From positions 1 through 49,837 of the forward strand of contig JAQBXN010000057.1 of assembly GCA_027625095.1 (NCBI GenBank): DNA of 49,837 bases. Direction: 5' to 3'. Positions 8,363-16,710 of the stretch are shown piece by piece. Below the pieces are notes generated by a model. That model ran no database searches and was not told the DNA's origin. It saw only the letters and a list, made by a program, of their open reading frames with translations. Numbering within the stretch: the stretch's first letter is position 1; the number at the start of each line of letters is the position of its first letter. This DNA is from Planctomycetota bacterium (lineage in GTDB: Bacteria > Planctomycetota > PUPC01 > JACPCR01). A program made the translations under genes and the position numbers.

Positions 8363-8653
8363 ATGAAAATCTCAGAATTTCAGAAGCTTATCGAAGACAT
8401 CTACTTTGTTAAAGACTCCACGCGCGGCCCCGAAAAATCATTTCTGTGGTTTGCCGAAGAAGTCGGCGAGCTGGCAGAGGCGATTCGCAAAGGAGACAAG
8501 GAGAACTTGCCGGAAGAGTTCGCCGATGTCCTCGCCTGGCTCTGTACCCTCGCAAGCATGATGGATATAAGTGTGGAAGAAGCCGCGAAACAGAAATACG
8601 CCAAGGGCTGCCCCTACTGCCATTCGACCCCCTGTAAATGTTCCGAAGCATGA
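8363..8653 (+). CDS. MazG-like nucleotide pyrophosphohydrolase (short form)
   Basis: This 96-residue protein belongs to the all-alpha NTP pyrophosphatase superfamily, which hydrolyses nucleoside triphosphates to monophosphates and PPi. The metal-binding pattern is clear: WFAEEVGELAEAIRKGD (EExxE) followed by LPEEFADVLAWLCTLA with the conserved Asp. The C-terminus has four cysteines (GCPYCHSTPCKC), a possible zinc site also seen in some family members. The ATG at 8363 is preferred to the in-frame TTG at 8354. Its stop overlaps the start of tsaB by four bases (ATGA), so the two are translationally coupled. A second, longer MazG lies at 13030. Confidence 0.88.
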   Translation: MKISEFQKLIEDIYFVKDSTRGPEKSFLWFAEEVGELAEAIRKGDKENLPEEFADVLAWLCTLASMMDISVEEAAKQKYAKGCPYCHSTPCKCSEA

Positions 8654-9345
8654 AAACGCTGGCCATCGAAACGTCTTCAGCGGCCGGTAATGTCTGTCTT
8701 TCCGATGGGGAGGAAATCCTGCAGGAGAGATATCTCGGCGACGGCATGATCCACGGCCGCGAACTCATCCCGGCGATCCGTGACATCATGAAGGAACAGG
8801 GCTGGTCGCCCACGGATCTGGAGATCATTGCAGTAAGCAAGGGCCCGGGCTCATTCACGGGACTCCGCGTCGGCTTGGCCGCAGCCAAGACTCTTGCCAT
8901 GACCTGCGGGGCCAGGCTGGTGGGAGTGCCGACTCTGGATGTCATGGCCCGTAACGTTCCCGATGAAGCGGAATTCATCTGCCCGATGACAGATGTCCGA
9001 CGGAAGGAAGTCGGTGCCTGCCTCTTTCAACGAGACGGCGATGACCTCAGAGCATCCTGGGAATGCCGGACATGCTCTCCCGCGGAACTCTGCGACACAT
9101 TACCAAATGGCGCCTGGCTGCTGGGTGACGGCCTCAAAGCTCACGAAGAGGTATTCAGCTCGCGTGAGGACTTTCGAAAACTTGAAGAGAATGCCTGGCA
9201 CGCGCAAGCGAAATGGGTTGCGCGGCTCGGCTTCCGAGAGTGTCTTGCCGGCCGGTTCTCTGATCCGCACTCGCTCGTACCGATTTATCTGCGCCTTCCA
9301 ACGGTGATGGAAAAGATGGCGAATGCCGCGGCGAAAAGCCTATGA
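8650..9345 (+). CDS. tsaB: tRNA threonylcarbamoyladenosine biosynthesis protein TsaB
   Basis: TsaB is the partner of TsaD in making N6-threonylcarbamoyladenosine at position 37 of ANN-decoding tRNAs. The 231-residue product has the ASKHA N-terminal signature MKTLAIETSS, the HGRELIPAI segment and the strongly conserved GPGSFTGLRVGLAAAKTLA, then LVGVPTLDVMA. Length is normal. The start at 8650 overlaps the MazG-like stop, and the stop overlaps the start of the next lipoprotein gene, again as ATGA. The three genes are one transcription unit. The C-terminal half is more divergent, as is usual for TsaB. TsaC, TsaD and TsaE are not in the window. Confidence 0.92.
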   Translation: MKTLAIETSSAAGNVCLSDGEEILQERYLGDGMIHGRELIPAIRDIMKEQGWSPTDLEIIAVSKGPGSFTGLRVGLAAAKTLAMTCGARLVGVPTLDVMARNVPDEAEFICPMTDVRRKEVGACLFQRDGDDLRASWECRTCSPAELCDTLPNGAWLLGDGLKAHEEVFSSREDFRKLEENAWHAQAKWVARLGFRECLAGRFSDPHSLVPIYLRLPTVMEKMANAAAKSL

Positions 9346-9932
9346 TTACCCGCATGAAATTTCGGTATCCCATAATCATAATTTTGGCGTTGGCGGTTAC
9401 AGGATGTACCACTCGCCTGCCGCAGATATACCTGCTCGCGCCCGGCAGCGCTCCTGTAAAGCTGAAGAAGACAGCCAGGACTTTGTATGTAGATGAATTC
9501 ACCGTGGCCAGTGAGTACGCGCGCCCACAGTTCGTTTATCGCACTTCGCCCTATCGAGTCTATTTCGACTCCGTGCGCCGATGGGCCGTATCGCCGGACG
9601 ACATGATCCGGGAACTGGTGCATCGCCGGCTGACCGAAACCAATCTCTTTGATCGCGTCACCCTCGAGCGTGGTATCAAAGCACCCGATTTCACGCTCCG
9701 ATGCCACGTCGTATCCCTTGGTGAAGCGGTCAAGCAAAAAGTTCGGTCTTCCGAGCTTGCCCTGTATTTTGAGCTGCTGGATAACGAAGAGAACGTTCTC
9801 TGGTCAGCAACGAAAGTGCGCACCAAGGTCGTCGACAACGAACAATTCGAATCCGTTATCGCCGCAATCTCAGAAGGCCTCGATGCAATCATCGATGAAA
9901 GCGCGGACGAGATAATGAACAAGATCAAGTAA
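9342..9932 (+). CDS. ABC-type transport auxiliary lipoprotein (PqiC/YmbA-like)
   Basis: A 196-residue lipoprotein. The N-terminus has a basic start, a hydrophobic stretch YPIIIILALAVTGC and a lipobox cysteine, so it is predicted to be lipid-anchored. The mature part fits the DUF330/ABC-transport-auxiliary pattern: YLLAPG, TLYVDEFTVASEYARPQFVYRTSPYRVYFDSVRRW, then DDMIRELVHRRLTETNLFDRV and a C-terminal helix with IDESADEI. In Gram-negative bacteria such proteins accompany Mla/Pqi-type MCE lipid transport systems. The MCE, permease and ATPase genes are not adjacent here, so the partner is unknown. The start at 9342 is chosen because it overlaps the tsaB stop as ATGA; an in-frame ATG at 9354 is also possible. 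Confidence 0.82.
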   Translation: MITRMKFRYPIIIILALAVTGCTTRLPQIYLLAPGSAPVKLKKTARTLYVDEFTVASEYARPQFVYRTSPYRVYFDSVRRWAVSPDDMIRELVHRRLTETNLFDRVTLERGIKAPDFTLRCHVVSLGEAVKQKVRSSELALYFELLDNEENVLWSATKVRTKVVDNEQFESVIAAISEGLDAIIDESADEIMNKIK

Positions 9933-9941
9933 CTGCAGAGA

Positions 9942-10010
9942 TAGCTGCGGCGTCCCGCCGCAGTCGGAGTGCGACCTTTGGTCGTTGTTCTGCTCGGGAC
10001 GCCGCAGCTA
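9942..10010. repeat. GC-rich stem-loop repeat between lipoprotein gene and hemC
   Basis: TAGCTGCGGCGTCCC (9942-9956) is exactly complementary to GGGACGCCGCAGCTA (9996-10010), separated by 39 bases. The left arm can also form its own hairpin with CTGCGGC and GCCGCAG. No T tract follows, so it is a structured intergenic repeat rather than a typical intrinsic terminator. It could shape mRNA ends between the upstream operon and hemC. Confidence 0.75.
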
Positions 10011-10068
10011 CGAGGGAATGAGAATTCTTCCTCGGTGCCCTCTGTGGTTCATTTAAGGAACCTTCGGT

Positions 10069-10995
10069 TTGAAGACTCTAATCATCGGCACACGCGGCAG
10101 CGCACTTGCACTCGTGCAATCAAATTGGGTCGCAGGCGAGCTAAGAAAAGTCTGGCCGGATCTGAACGTCGAACTTAAACAAATTTCGACGACCGGTGAC
10201 AACCGTAACAACGTCCCATTTGCACAGGCTGGCGGCAAAGGAATTTTCACAAAGGAAATCGATCTCGCTCAGGTGAATGGTGAGGTCGACATCGCCGTTC
10301 ACAGCATGAAGGACGTTCCAACCGTATTGGTCGCGGGTCTGACGATCTCCGCGGTTCCAAGGCGTGAATGCCCAAACGATGTTGGCATTACAAGGGAAGG
10401 CCCTTTCAGCGAACTCCCTCGAAACGCAACCATTGGCACGAGCAGCATCCGCCGGCAGGCCTTTCTAAAAGCGTGGCGACCTGACCTGAATGTCATCGAA
10501 TTCCGCGGAAATGTGGATACCCGTCTCCGAAAGCTGAAGGAAGGGCAGGTGGATGCGATCATCCTTGCAGCCGCGGGCCTTCATCGTCTTGGCATTGAGC
10601 ATGATGGCGAAGCTTTGCCTTTCGAACTCATGCTTCCGGCGCCCGGTCAGGGGGCCCTGGCCATCACGGCGAGGGATTCAGATGAAAGGGTAAAGGAACT
10701 GCTCTCACGCTTAGACCATCCGCCTACCCATACGGCCGCGGACATGGAACGCGCGCTTCTCGGCAAGCTTGGCGGAAGCTGCCAGATACCGTTTGGGGCT
10801 CAGGCCACACCTCTGAATTCAGAAGGGGATTTCGAACTTGTCGCCGCGATATGCCATCCGAATGGAAGTTCACAAATCAGCGCCCGGCAGGCGGGCAAGG
10901 GGGGCAGTGAGCTGGACATCCAGGTTTTCGAAGAGTTGGAATCTCAGGGCCTGGGTGCTTTCATGACTGAAATTGAGGAATTTCTTAAACTTTGA
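10069..10995 (+). CDS. hemC: Hydroxymethylbilane synthase (porphobilinogen deaminase)
   Basis: HemC joins four porphobilinogens into hydroxymethylbilane in haem biosynthesis. The 308-residue protein contains LIIGTRGSALALVQ at the start, AGGKGIFTKEIDLA, VDIAVHSMKDVPT, IGTSSIRRQAFL, FRGNVDTRLRKL and ILAAAGLHRLG. The cysteine that carries the dipyrromethane cofactor is in GGSCQIPFGA (about C238). Length is typical. Translation most likely begins at a TTG (10069): AAGGAA lies about eight bases upstream, and the family N-terminus begins right there with no ATG nearby. No other haem gene is adjacent. The stem-loop repeat precedes it. Confidence 0.95.
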   Translation: MKTLIIGTRGSALALVQSNWVAGELRKVWPDLNVELKQISTTGDNRNNVPFAQAGGKGIFTKEIDLAQVNGEVDIAVHSMKDVPTVLVAGLTISAVPRRECPNDVGITREGPFSELPRNATIGTSSIRRQAFLKAWRPDLNVIEFRGNVDTRLRKLKEGQVDAIILAAAGLHRLGIEHDGEALPFELMLPAPGQGALAITARDSDERVKELLSRLDHPPTHTAADMERALLGKLGGSCQIPFGAQATPLNSEGDFELVAAICHPNGSSQISARQAGKGGSELDIQVFEELESQGLGAFMTEIEEFLKL

Positions 10996-11100
10996 ACCAT
11001 TCCCGCTCGATAATCACTGTATAGCACCCAGCTACCCACCTGACCTCTTTCGCAATTTTCTTGAAATTACCCCCATCCATCCTTTTTGACGGGGTGCGAG

Positions 11101-11316
11101 ATGACAACTCCAGACAGGATACGAAAACCATTCCCGCTTGATTCGACGCTCCCTCTAATCAGCAGCAGGGGGTTTGAGACCGAAGAATTACCGGAATCCC
11201 CCGACGAATTCGTCAGGGCCAATCTGATTCTGCAGGCGATCAAAAGCGGTGATTACAAAGTGGATGAGAAGCTCAGCCGAGCTATCGAGAAGATGCTCGA
11301 AGAAGAGTCCTTCTAA
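11101..11316 (+). CDS. Small protein with FlgM-like C-terminus
   Basis: A 71-residue protein. The second half, ANLILQAIKSGDYKVDEKL followed by SRAIEKMLEEESF, resembles the C-terminal sigma-28-binding part of FlgM (I-x-x-G-x-Y-x-V pattern and a final acidic helix). The N-terminal half is unstructured-looking and unrecognised. FlgM is an anti-sigma factor of flagellar regulation, but no flagellar gene is in the window, so the match may be superficial. The ATG at 11101 was chosen; a TTG a few codons upstream is possible. A good intrinsic terminator follows directly, which supports it being a real gene with its own transcript end. Confidence 0.5.
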   Translation: MTTPDRIRKPFPLDSTLPLISSRGFETEELPESPDEFVRANLILQAIKSGDYKVDEKLSRAIEKMLEEESF

Positions 11317-11336
11317 GTCGCAGGTAAGCCGGGATT

Positions 11337-11369
11337 GGAATAACGCCTTCAGGCGGATTCCGCTTTTTT
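11337..11369 (+). terminator. Intrinsic terminator after the FlgM-like gene
   Basis: GGAAT and CGCC (from 11337) pair with GGCG and ATTCC (to 11361) around a TTCA loop, and the stem is followed by GC and six Ts. It sits 21 bases after the stop codon of the small gene ending at 11316. Confidence 0.8.
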
Positions 11370-11389
11370 CATCAGAGCGGCGAAAAAAG

Positions 11390-11669
11390 TTACCATTTCT
11401 GATTCTGCCACGGAAAGACCCGGTTGAAAGCGTCACTCCAACTCCGGCAGTCATTCGCCCTGGCGATCTTTTCGAGTTCTTTGTTGGCATCAAAGAGATC
11501 GACAATCAACGTCTGCACCTTGCTGATGTTCAAATTTTACATGTGAGACTACACTGTCGTCCTGCAGGGTCAGGATTCGAGCCCGATCAAAATCACTGCC
11601 GGGCATCTTGTGCAATCGGGCTTCATCTGCCTGGCCGATAGTGAGTAAAGCGATGAGCAGAAGATGCAT
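11390..11669 (-). pseudogene. Possible broken small secreted-protein gene
   Basis: Within the 417 bases between the terminator and the site-2 protease gene, the minus strand has an ATG at 11669 followed by a signal-peptide-like start (MHLLLIALLTIGQADEA). It continues in frame as RLHKMPGSDFDRARILTLQ until a stop at 11490. In the neighbouring frame, reading resumes as VQTLIVDLFDANKELEKIAR and runs to a TAA at 11390-11392. A single frame change near 11535 would join them into about 90 residues. No family is recognised. It may be a decayed small gene or chance. Nothing else is visible between 11370 and 11786. Confidence 0.25.
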
Positions 11670-11786
11670 GTGATTTTGTGAACGGGTGGTGAGGGGGTAA
11701 TGCCTGCAATATAAATGGACGGAATGTTTGCCCGCGCCGGGTAATGACATTTTACTGCTCCCCTTACGAGGCGAGACGTGTCTTGA

Positions 11787-13016
11787 TTGATCCGGTGGCA
11801 TCCCTTCATCGACAGACCTCAAGACGCCGATTTCAAAAAGAAGCTCTACAAATTGCCTTCACTGCCTCCAGAAAAATCAGAAGCGTATCGATGGGTCGAC
11901 GATTGGTTTATGGTTAATGTCCCATCCTATCAGGTCCACCTGGCGCCCAGAGAGTTCTACTTCGTGGCCGAAACGGCGGATGCCCTGCCAAGTGAGATCT
12001 CTGAACTCGGGGATCGTCTGGGCGAGCAGGGTGGCTATTGTCACACCGAGGCGACCGAAAAAGGAACTCTCCTCACCGCCAAGCTTCCGGTTTATCCTGA
12101 TCCAAGGCCGAGGTATTACCTTCACGTGGGGCTCTTTCTGGCGACTCTGTTTACAACGGTCTGTTGCGGCGGCATGGGTGACATCACGCTCATCGAATAC
12201 AAAGGCCAGATCAGCGGCGCCATAATTGAATGGTTGGACGGAAATATGGGTGCGCATACCGCCGCATTCGAAGTCTTCCTGCTGGATGGGTTGTCCTTCG
12301 CTGTGCCGTTTCTGTTGATCCTGACTTTTCACGAGTTTGGCCACTACTTCGCCGCTCGGCACCATCGCGTTCTTGCGACTCTGCCCTTCTATCTGCCCAT
12401 TCCTATAGGTATTGGATCCTTCGGAGCGGTCATTGCGCTGAGATCGCCCTTGCTTAATCGTCGGATGGTATTCGATGTCGGTGTGGCGGGGCCGCTTGCG
12501 GGATTTGTGGTCGCACTGCCGATTTTCATCTATGGCATATGGACTTCAGAAGTGGGGTCGCTGGCGCCCTTGCTGGGGAAGTCGATCCCCCAGGAAGGAA
12601 AGTCTCTTCTCTACGCAGGGCTCCTCTGGTTATCAAAGGGGCCTATTCCTGACGGTCATGATATTTTTCTGAATCCGATTGCCTGGGCCGGCTGGCTTGG
12701 GATGTTTATCACAGCATTGAACCTTGTTCCGATTGGCCAGCTCGATGGAGGACATGTGATTTTTTCCATGTTCGGGGCTGCCCATCGCAAGATTGCCCGG
12801 CTGTTCTTTGTCGTCCTGATTGGCCTGTGTCTGTTCACGAATAGCTTCATCCTTTTCGTCCTCCTTGTGTTCTTCCTGGTAAAGCTTGACCATCCGCCAT
12901 CAGTGGATGACCGGCGGAAACTTGACCTGAAGAGATTGTGCATCGGGTGGGTCACCATTCTCATTTTTCTGCTCACCTTTGTTCCATCTCCAATCACCTT
13001 CACATTGATCCAATAG
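11787..13016 (+). CDS. Site-2 protease family membrane metalloprotease (M50)
   Basis: A 409-residue polytopic membrane protein. A cytoplasmic-looking N-terminal domain of about 110 residues is followed by several hydrophobic helices. The zinc motif HEFGH lies in LILTFHEFGHYFAARHH (about 180-190), and the second metal/active motif is NLVPIGQLDGGH (about 311-322). Both are diagnostic of intramembrane M50 proteases, which cut transmembrane segments of anti-sigma factors or signal peptide remnants. There is no PDZ domain, unlike RseP. The start is a TTG at 11787: an in-frame TGA lies directly before it, a GAGG sequence is upstream, and the next ATG is 40 codons further on. The mazG gene follows 13 bases after the stop, so the two may be cotranscribed. 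Confidence 0.9.
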   Translation: MIRWHPFIDRPQDADFKKKLYKLPSLPPEKSEAYRWVDDWFMVNVPSYQVHLAPREFYFVAETADALPSEISELGDRLGEQGGYCHTEATEKGTLLTAKLPVYPDPRPRYYLHVGLFLATLFTTVCCGGMGDITLIEYKGQISGAIIEWLDGNMGAHTAAFEVFLLDGLSFAVPFLLILTFHEFGHYFAARHHRVLATLPFYLPIPIGIGSFGAVIALRSPLLNRRMVFDVGVAGPLAGFVVALPIFIYGIWTSEVGSLAPLLGKSIPQEGKSLLYAGLLWLSKGPIPDGHDIFLNPIAWAGWLGMFITALNLVPIGQLDGGHVIFSMFGAAHRKIARLFFVVLIGLCLFTNSFILFVLLVFFLVKLDHPPSVDDRRKLDLKRLCIGWVTILIFLLTFVPSPITFTLIQ

Positions 13017-13029
13017 CGGCAACACTCTT

Positions 13030-13854
13030 ATGAACTCCCGCCAGCAGATCGCCCAGAATTTTCTGGAGCTAGTCGACATCATGGCCCGCCTGCGCTCGGC
13101 CGATGGTTGCCCCTGGGATCGCAAACAGACGCACGAGTCCCTCAAAAAGTATCTATTTGAAGAGGCCCATGAGCTTTTTGATGAAATCGATGAGTCGAAC
13201 GTTGAAGGGATCTGCAGTGAACTCGGTGACCTGATCCTGCAGCCGGTCTTCCACGCCCAGATTGCCTCGGAGGAAGGCCAGTTTGATATCGGCGATTGCG
13301 TTGAGCGCATCGTCTCAAAACTTCGACATCGGCACCCTCACGTCTTCGGTGAAGAGAGCGCGGCCACGCCTGACGAAGTCATGACGATCTGGCGACGCCA
13401 GAAGGCGATGGAAGACGGTAATGAAGAGAAGAAGTCTCTATTGGATGGCGTTCCCCGATCGCTCCCCGCGCTTTCGCAAGCGCAGCACATGACGAAGGAG
13501 TGCTCAAGGGTTGGCTTCGATTGGGGTGAGCCTGCGGGGGCCTTGGAGAAGGTGTTTGAAGAGTTGGAAGAATTGAAAGAGAACCTTGACGAGTCCGTTC
13601 CTCAAAACGAGAGGGAGGACGAGATGGGCGACCTGTTCTTCGCCCTCGTCAACGTCAGCCGCCTCCTCGATATCGACGCTGAAGAGGCGCTGCGAAAAGC
13701 GAACAGGAAGTTCGAACGAAGATTCCGATCAGTGGAAGAGATGGCGAGTGCTGAGGGGCGCGAGTTAACCGAGATGGAACTGAAGGAGATGGACGCGCTT
13801 TGGGACCGGGTGAAAGACGCGGAAGGCGTGGGTGGGAACGCGTTGAAGCGGTGA
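13030..13854 (+). CDS. mazG: Nucleoside triphosphate pyrophosphohydrolase MazG
   Basis: MazG hydrolyses all NTPs and dNTPs to monophosphates and helps remove damaged nucleotides and (p)ppGpp precursors. The 274-residue protein has two MazG domains, as expected for the full-length enzyme. Domain 1 has LRSADGCPWDRKQTHESL, KKYLFEEAHELFDEID and ELGDLILQPVFHAQIA. Domain 2 has GFDWGEPAGALEKVFEELEE and EMGDLFFALVNVSRLLDID. Metal ligands (ExxE and the following D) are present in both. The ATG at 13030 lies 13 bases after the M50 protease gene. It is separate from the short MazG-like protein at 8363. Confidence 0.95.
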   Translation: MNSRQQIAQNFLELVDIMARLRSADGCPWDRKQTHESLKKYLFEEAHELFDEIDESNVEGICSELGDLILQPVFHAQIASEEGQFDIGDCVERIVSKLRHRHPHVFGEESAATPDEVMTIWRRQKAMEDGNEEKKSLLDGVPRSLPALSQAQHMTKECSRVGFDWGEPAGALEKVFEELEELKENLDESVPQNEREDEMGDLFFALVNVSRLLDIDAEEALRKANRKFERRFRSVEEMASAEGRELTEMELKEMDALWDRVKDAEGVGGNALKR

Positions 13855-13897
13855 CGACAGACGGATGCAGTGGAACATAGGTACGCCGAGTCCACTT

Positions 13898-14629
13898 TCA
13901 GATGCCAACATATTTCGCCAGATCGCGCATAGCGATGACGGTGCAACCTTCCTCTTTGAGATATTGCATGTATTTTTCAAAGTCGGACTGCTTCGTTGTT
14001 ACCCACGGATGCTCCAGGCCGGGAACTCCGTGAAAGCACAGAACTGCAATCCTCCCGTCAAAGGCTTGAGCGAACGCCCACTTCAAATCGTCGAAATTCC
14101 ATTTCGGCCCGGAGAAACCAGTCGTCGGCACCAGAAGCGGGTGATGAGTTTCGGGATCGTAGGCAGGGCCGCGAGCGCCCTCTGCCTGATACGGAAATTC
14201 CGGGGCAACGCCGCGGCGCGCGAATTTGTAACCTATCTCCTCGAGTACACGAGCGGCCCCTGGGCTGTTGTTAAAAGCCGGGTAACAGAATGTGGTGGGT
14301 TTGGTGATCCCATGCTCCGTACAACGCTTCTCGATGTGCCGGACTGAAGCCGTCAGTTCCTCGGGTGAGAGTTTGGTAACATTCCGATGATGCTGGGTGT
14401 GGTTGCCGATTTCGAATCCCAGTTCATCAAGCTCACGAACTTCCTCCCAGGTCACGTAGTGATCTTTGTTAACAAGGAAATTGAGCCCCTCGGTAATGTA
14501 GAACGTCCCTCCGAAATCATGCCCCAGCAGGACATCCGCAACAAACAAACGGTCGGATTTATTGCCGTCGTCAAAAGTGAGGACGACAAGCTTGTCAGGG
14601 ATCGGAAGCAGTTCAGTTCTATTAACCAT
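13898..14629 (-). CDS. Polysaccharide deacetylase (carbohydrate esterase 4)
   Basis: A 243-residue NodB-fold enzyme that removes acetyl groups from polysaccharides such as chitin, peptidoglycan or xylan. Motif 1 is LTFDDG (D20, D21), motif 2 is the zinc-binding HTQHH (H77 and H81), then TFCYPAFNNSPGA in place of the usual RxPxG, and a late FHGV near 200. The CYPAFNN version of motif 3 is found in a subgroup of CE4 proteins. No signal peptide is seen, so export is uncertain. It is convergent with mazG (43 bases between stops) and divergent from the FAD oxidoreductase. Confidence 0.9.
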   Translation of the reverse strand: MVNRTELLPIPDKLVVLTFDDGNKSDRLFVADVLLGHDFGGTFYITEGLNFLVNKDHYVTWEEVRELDELGFEIGNHTQHHRNVTKLSPEELTASVRHIEKRCTEHGITKPTTFCYPAFNNSPGAARVLEEIGYKFARRGVAPEFPYQAEGARGPAYDPETHHPLLVPTTGFSGPKWNFDDLKWAFAQAFDGRIAVLCFHGVPGLEHPWVTTKQSDFEKYMQYLKEEGCTVIAMRDLAKYVGI

Positions 14630-14789
14630 GGGACGAAAATTTACTGAGAGGCAGAAATGGATTCATCTCGTAACAATCATAAACAGTTATGGATCTTGCG
14701 AGCGAGGAGCGTTCAGAGTTCTGGGTCCTGTGCATTCCTTGGTTCATTCAATCATCAAACATTTACTAATCGCTGCATAATTCAAGAAA

Positions 14790-16658
14790 ATGAATGATCT
14801 ACTGAACAAAGAAACAGTCGAAGTCGATGTATGCGTTGTGGGTGGGGGAATGGCCGGGATGTGTGCTTCGATTGCCGCGGCGCGTAACGGGGCACGAACC
14901 CTGATCATCCAGGATCGTCCGGTCTTGGGCGGCAATGCCTCTTCTGAAGTCCGTATGTGGATCTGTGGAGCGCATGGGGCAAACAACAAAGAGACCGGTT
15001 TGCTGGAGGAGATTCAGCTCGAAAACCTCTATCGCAACCCCACCCTGAATTACTCGATGTGGGATCATGTCCTGTATGGAAAGGTCGCCTGCCAGCCCAA
15101 CCTGCGAATCATGCTCAATACCAGTTGTGTGGACGCCCAGGTCCGAGACGGTCGCATCGAATCCATTCGCGCCTGGCAGCTCACCTCGCAGACCTGGTTC
15201 ACAGTCCACGCCCGCATATTCATTGATTGCAGTGGGGACAGCATCCTCGCTGCAACTACTGGCGCGGCCTTTCGCACCGGTCGCGAATCGTATCACGAAT
15301 TCGATGAAGACATCCAGCCGGAGTCGGCCGACAAAAAAACCATGGGGAACAGCATCCTGATTCAGATGCGCAAGACGGACGAATCTCAGCCGTTTACTCC
15401 GCCACCCTGGGCTTACGAGTTTGATTCGCCCATTTTTGAACACCGGATGAAGGGCGTGATCGGTACCAATTTCTGGTGGATAGAACTCGGTGGGCTGCAA
15501 AATACGATTCGCGATGCCGAGCAGATTCGTCATGACCTCCTGTGCACAGCTTATGGCGTATGGGACTACATTAAGAATCGAGCAGACGAAAAAGACAGAG
15601 CGGAAAACTGGGCCCTCGAGTGGATCGGCTCAATACCAGGCAAACGTGAGAATCGCCGCTTCGAAGGGGCTCACATCCTCACCCAGAACGACATACGTGC
15701 CGGAGGCGAGTTCGACGATGTCGTGGCGTTCGGTGGCTGGACGATGGATGACCATCACCCTGCAGGGCTGATGTTCCCAGGCAAGCCGACCGTCTTTCAT
15801 CCGGCGCCTTCGCCCTACGGCATCCCTTACCGGTGTCTGTATTCCCGCAACATCGAGAATCTGATGTTCGCCGGCCGCAACATCTCAGTGACTCACGCCG
15901 CGCTCTCTTCCACTCGTGTCATGGCCACCTGTTCGTTGATCGGCCAGGCCGCAGGCACGGCCGCCGGGCTGTGCATTCAACACAAACTTTTGCCTTCCGG
16001 ACTTTATCCAAACTTCATTCAAGCACTTCAGCAGACCCTGATGGAAGACGACGCGTGGCTACCGGGCTTGCATCGCCAGCCGGACCCCCTTACTCGAGAA
16101 GCGCGGCTTACTGGCACTGGCAATGGGGTCGAGCGGGTGGTCGACGGCATCGACCGGGATCGTCCCGATGAGATTCATGCCTGGGAAGCTGTGCCTGGTG
16201 ACGAGCTCCGCTGGGAGTGGGATCAGCCCGTTCAAGCAGGCGGCGTCCGCCTGCTTTTCGACAGCGACCTGAGCAACAACAAACGGATGCCCTGCGCATA
16301 TCCAATATCCACCCGCTCGAAGACTCCCAAGCTGCTCGTAAAGGCGTTCAGAATCGAATCACGAAATGCCACAGGCCAGTGGGAGACTGTTTACAGAGAG
16401 GATGAAAACTACCAGCGTGTCCTTGAAATCCCGTTGCAGGTAGAAACCTCGGCCTTGCGTTTCGTCCCTGAATCCACCTGGGGCGAGAGCGACATACGCG
16501 TGTTTGGATTTGAGCCTCTGCAGGCAGTAAGTGGTCGACGTCCCGCTCTGCCAACCCGCGTCTCATTCAGCCACAAGATAGAGCAACTCGACCCGGCGGA
16601 TCTTGCTCCACCGCCTGAGACCGGCTCTTCTACGGTGCAGAAGGGTACCTCGGCATAA
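14790..16658 (+). CDS. FAD-dependent oxidoreductase (FAD_oxidored family) with C-terminal beta domain
   Basis: A 622-residue flavoprotein. The dinucleotide-binding fold is at the start: VDVCVVGGGMAGMCASIAAA (GGGMAG at about 18-23), followed by LIIQDRPVLGGNASSEVRMW, which is diagnostic of the FAD_oxidored family (PF12831). GDSILAATTGAAFRTGRES and LMFAGRNISVTHAALSSTRV are further FAD-site segments. The last 150 residues look like a beta-sandwich appended to the core (ELRWEWDQPVQAGGVRLLFD). These proteins are abundant in PVC bacteria and their substrates are mostly unknown; sugar or glycan oxidation is often proposed. The ATG at 14790 begins right at the family start. It is convergent with the glycosyltransferase gene. 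Confidence 0.88.
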   Translation: MNDLLNKETVEVDVCVVGGGMAGMCASIAAARNGARTLIIQDRPVLGGNASSEVRMWICGAHGANNKETGLLEEIQLENLYRNPTLNYSMWDHVLYGKVACQPNLRIMLNTSCVDAQVRDGRIESIRAWQLTSQTWFTVHARIFIDCSGDSILAATTGAAFRTGRESYHEFDEDIQPESADKKTMGNSILIQMRKTDESQPFTPPPWAYEFDSPIFEHRMKGVIGTNFWWIELGGLQNTIRDAEQIRHDLLCTAYGVWDYIKNRADEKDRAENWALEWIGSIPGKRENRRFEGAHILTQNDIRAGGEFDDVVAFGGWTMDDHHPAGLMFPGKPTVFHPAPSPYGIPYRCLYSRNIENLMFAGRNISVTHAALSSTRVMATCSLIGQAAGTAAGLCIQHKLLPSGLYPNFIQALQQTLMEDDAWLPGLHRQPDPLTREARLTGTGNGVERVVDGIDRDRPDEIHAWEAVPGDELRWEWDQPVQAGGVRLLFDSDLSNNKRMPCAYPISTRSKTPKLLVKAFRIESRNATGQWETVYREDENYQRVLEIPLQVETSALRFVPESTWGESDIRVFGFEPLQAVSGRRPALPTRVSFSHKIEQLDPADLAPPPETGSSTVQKGTSA

Positions 16659-16710
16659 TCGTGCGACCTTGGGAAGATGGATTCACAGCGACCTCGCTAC
16701 CTCTCAGAAG

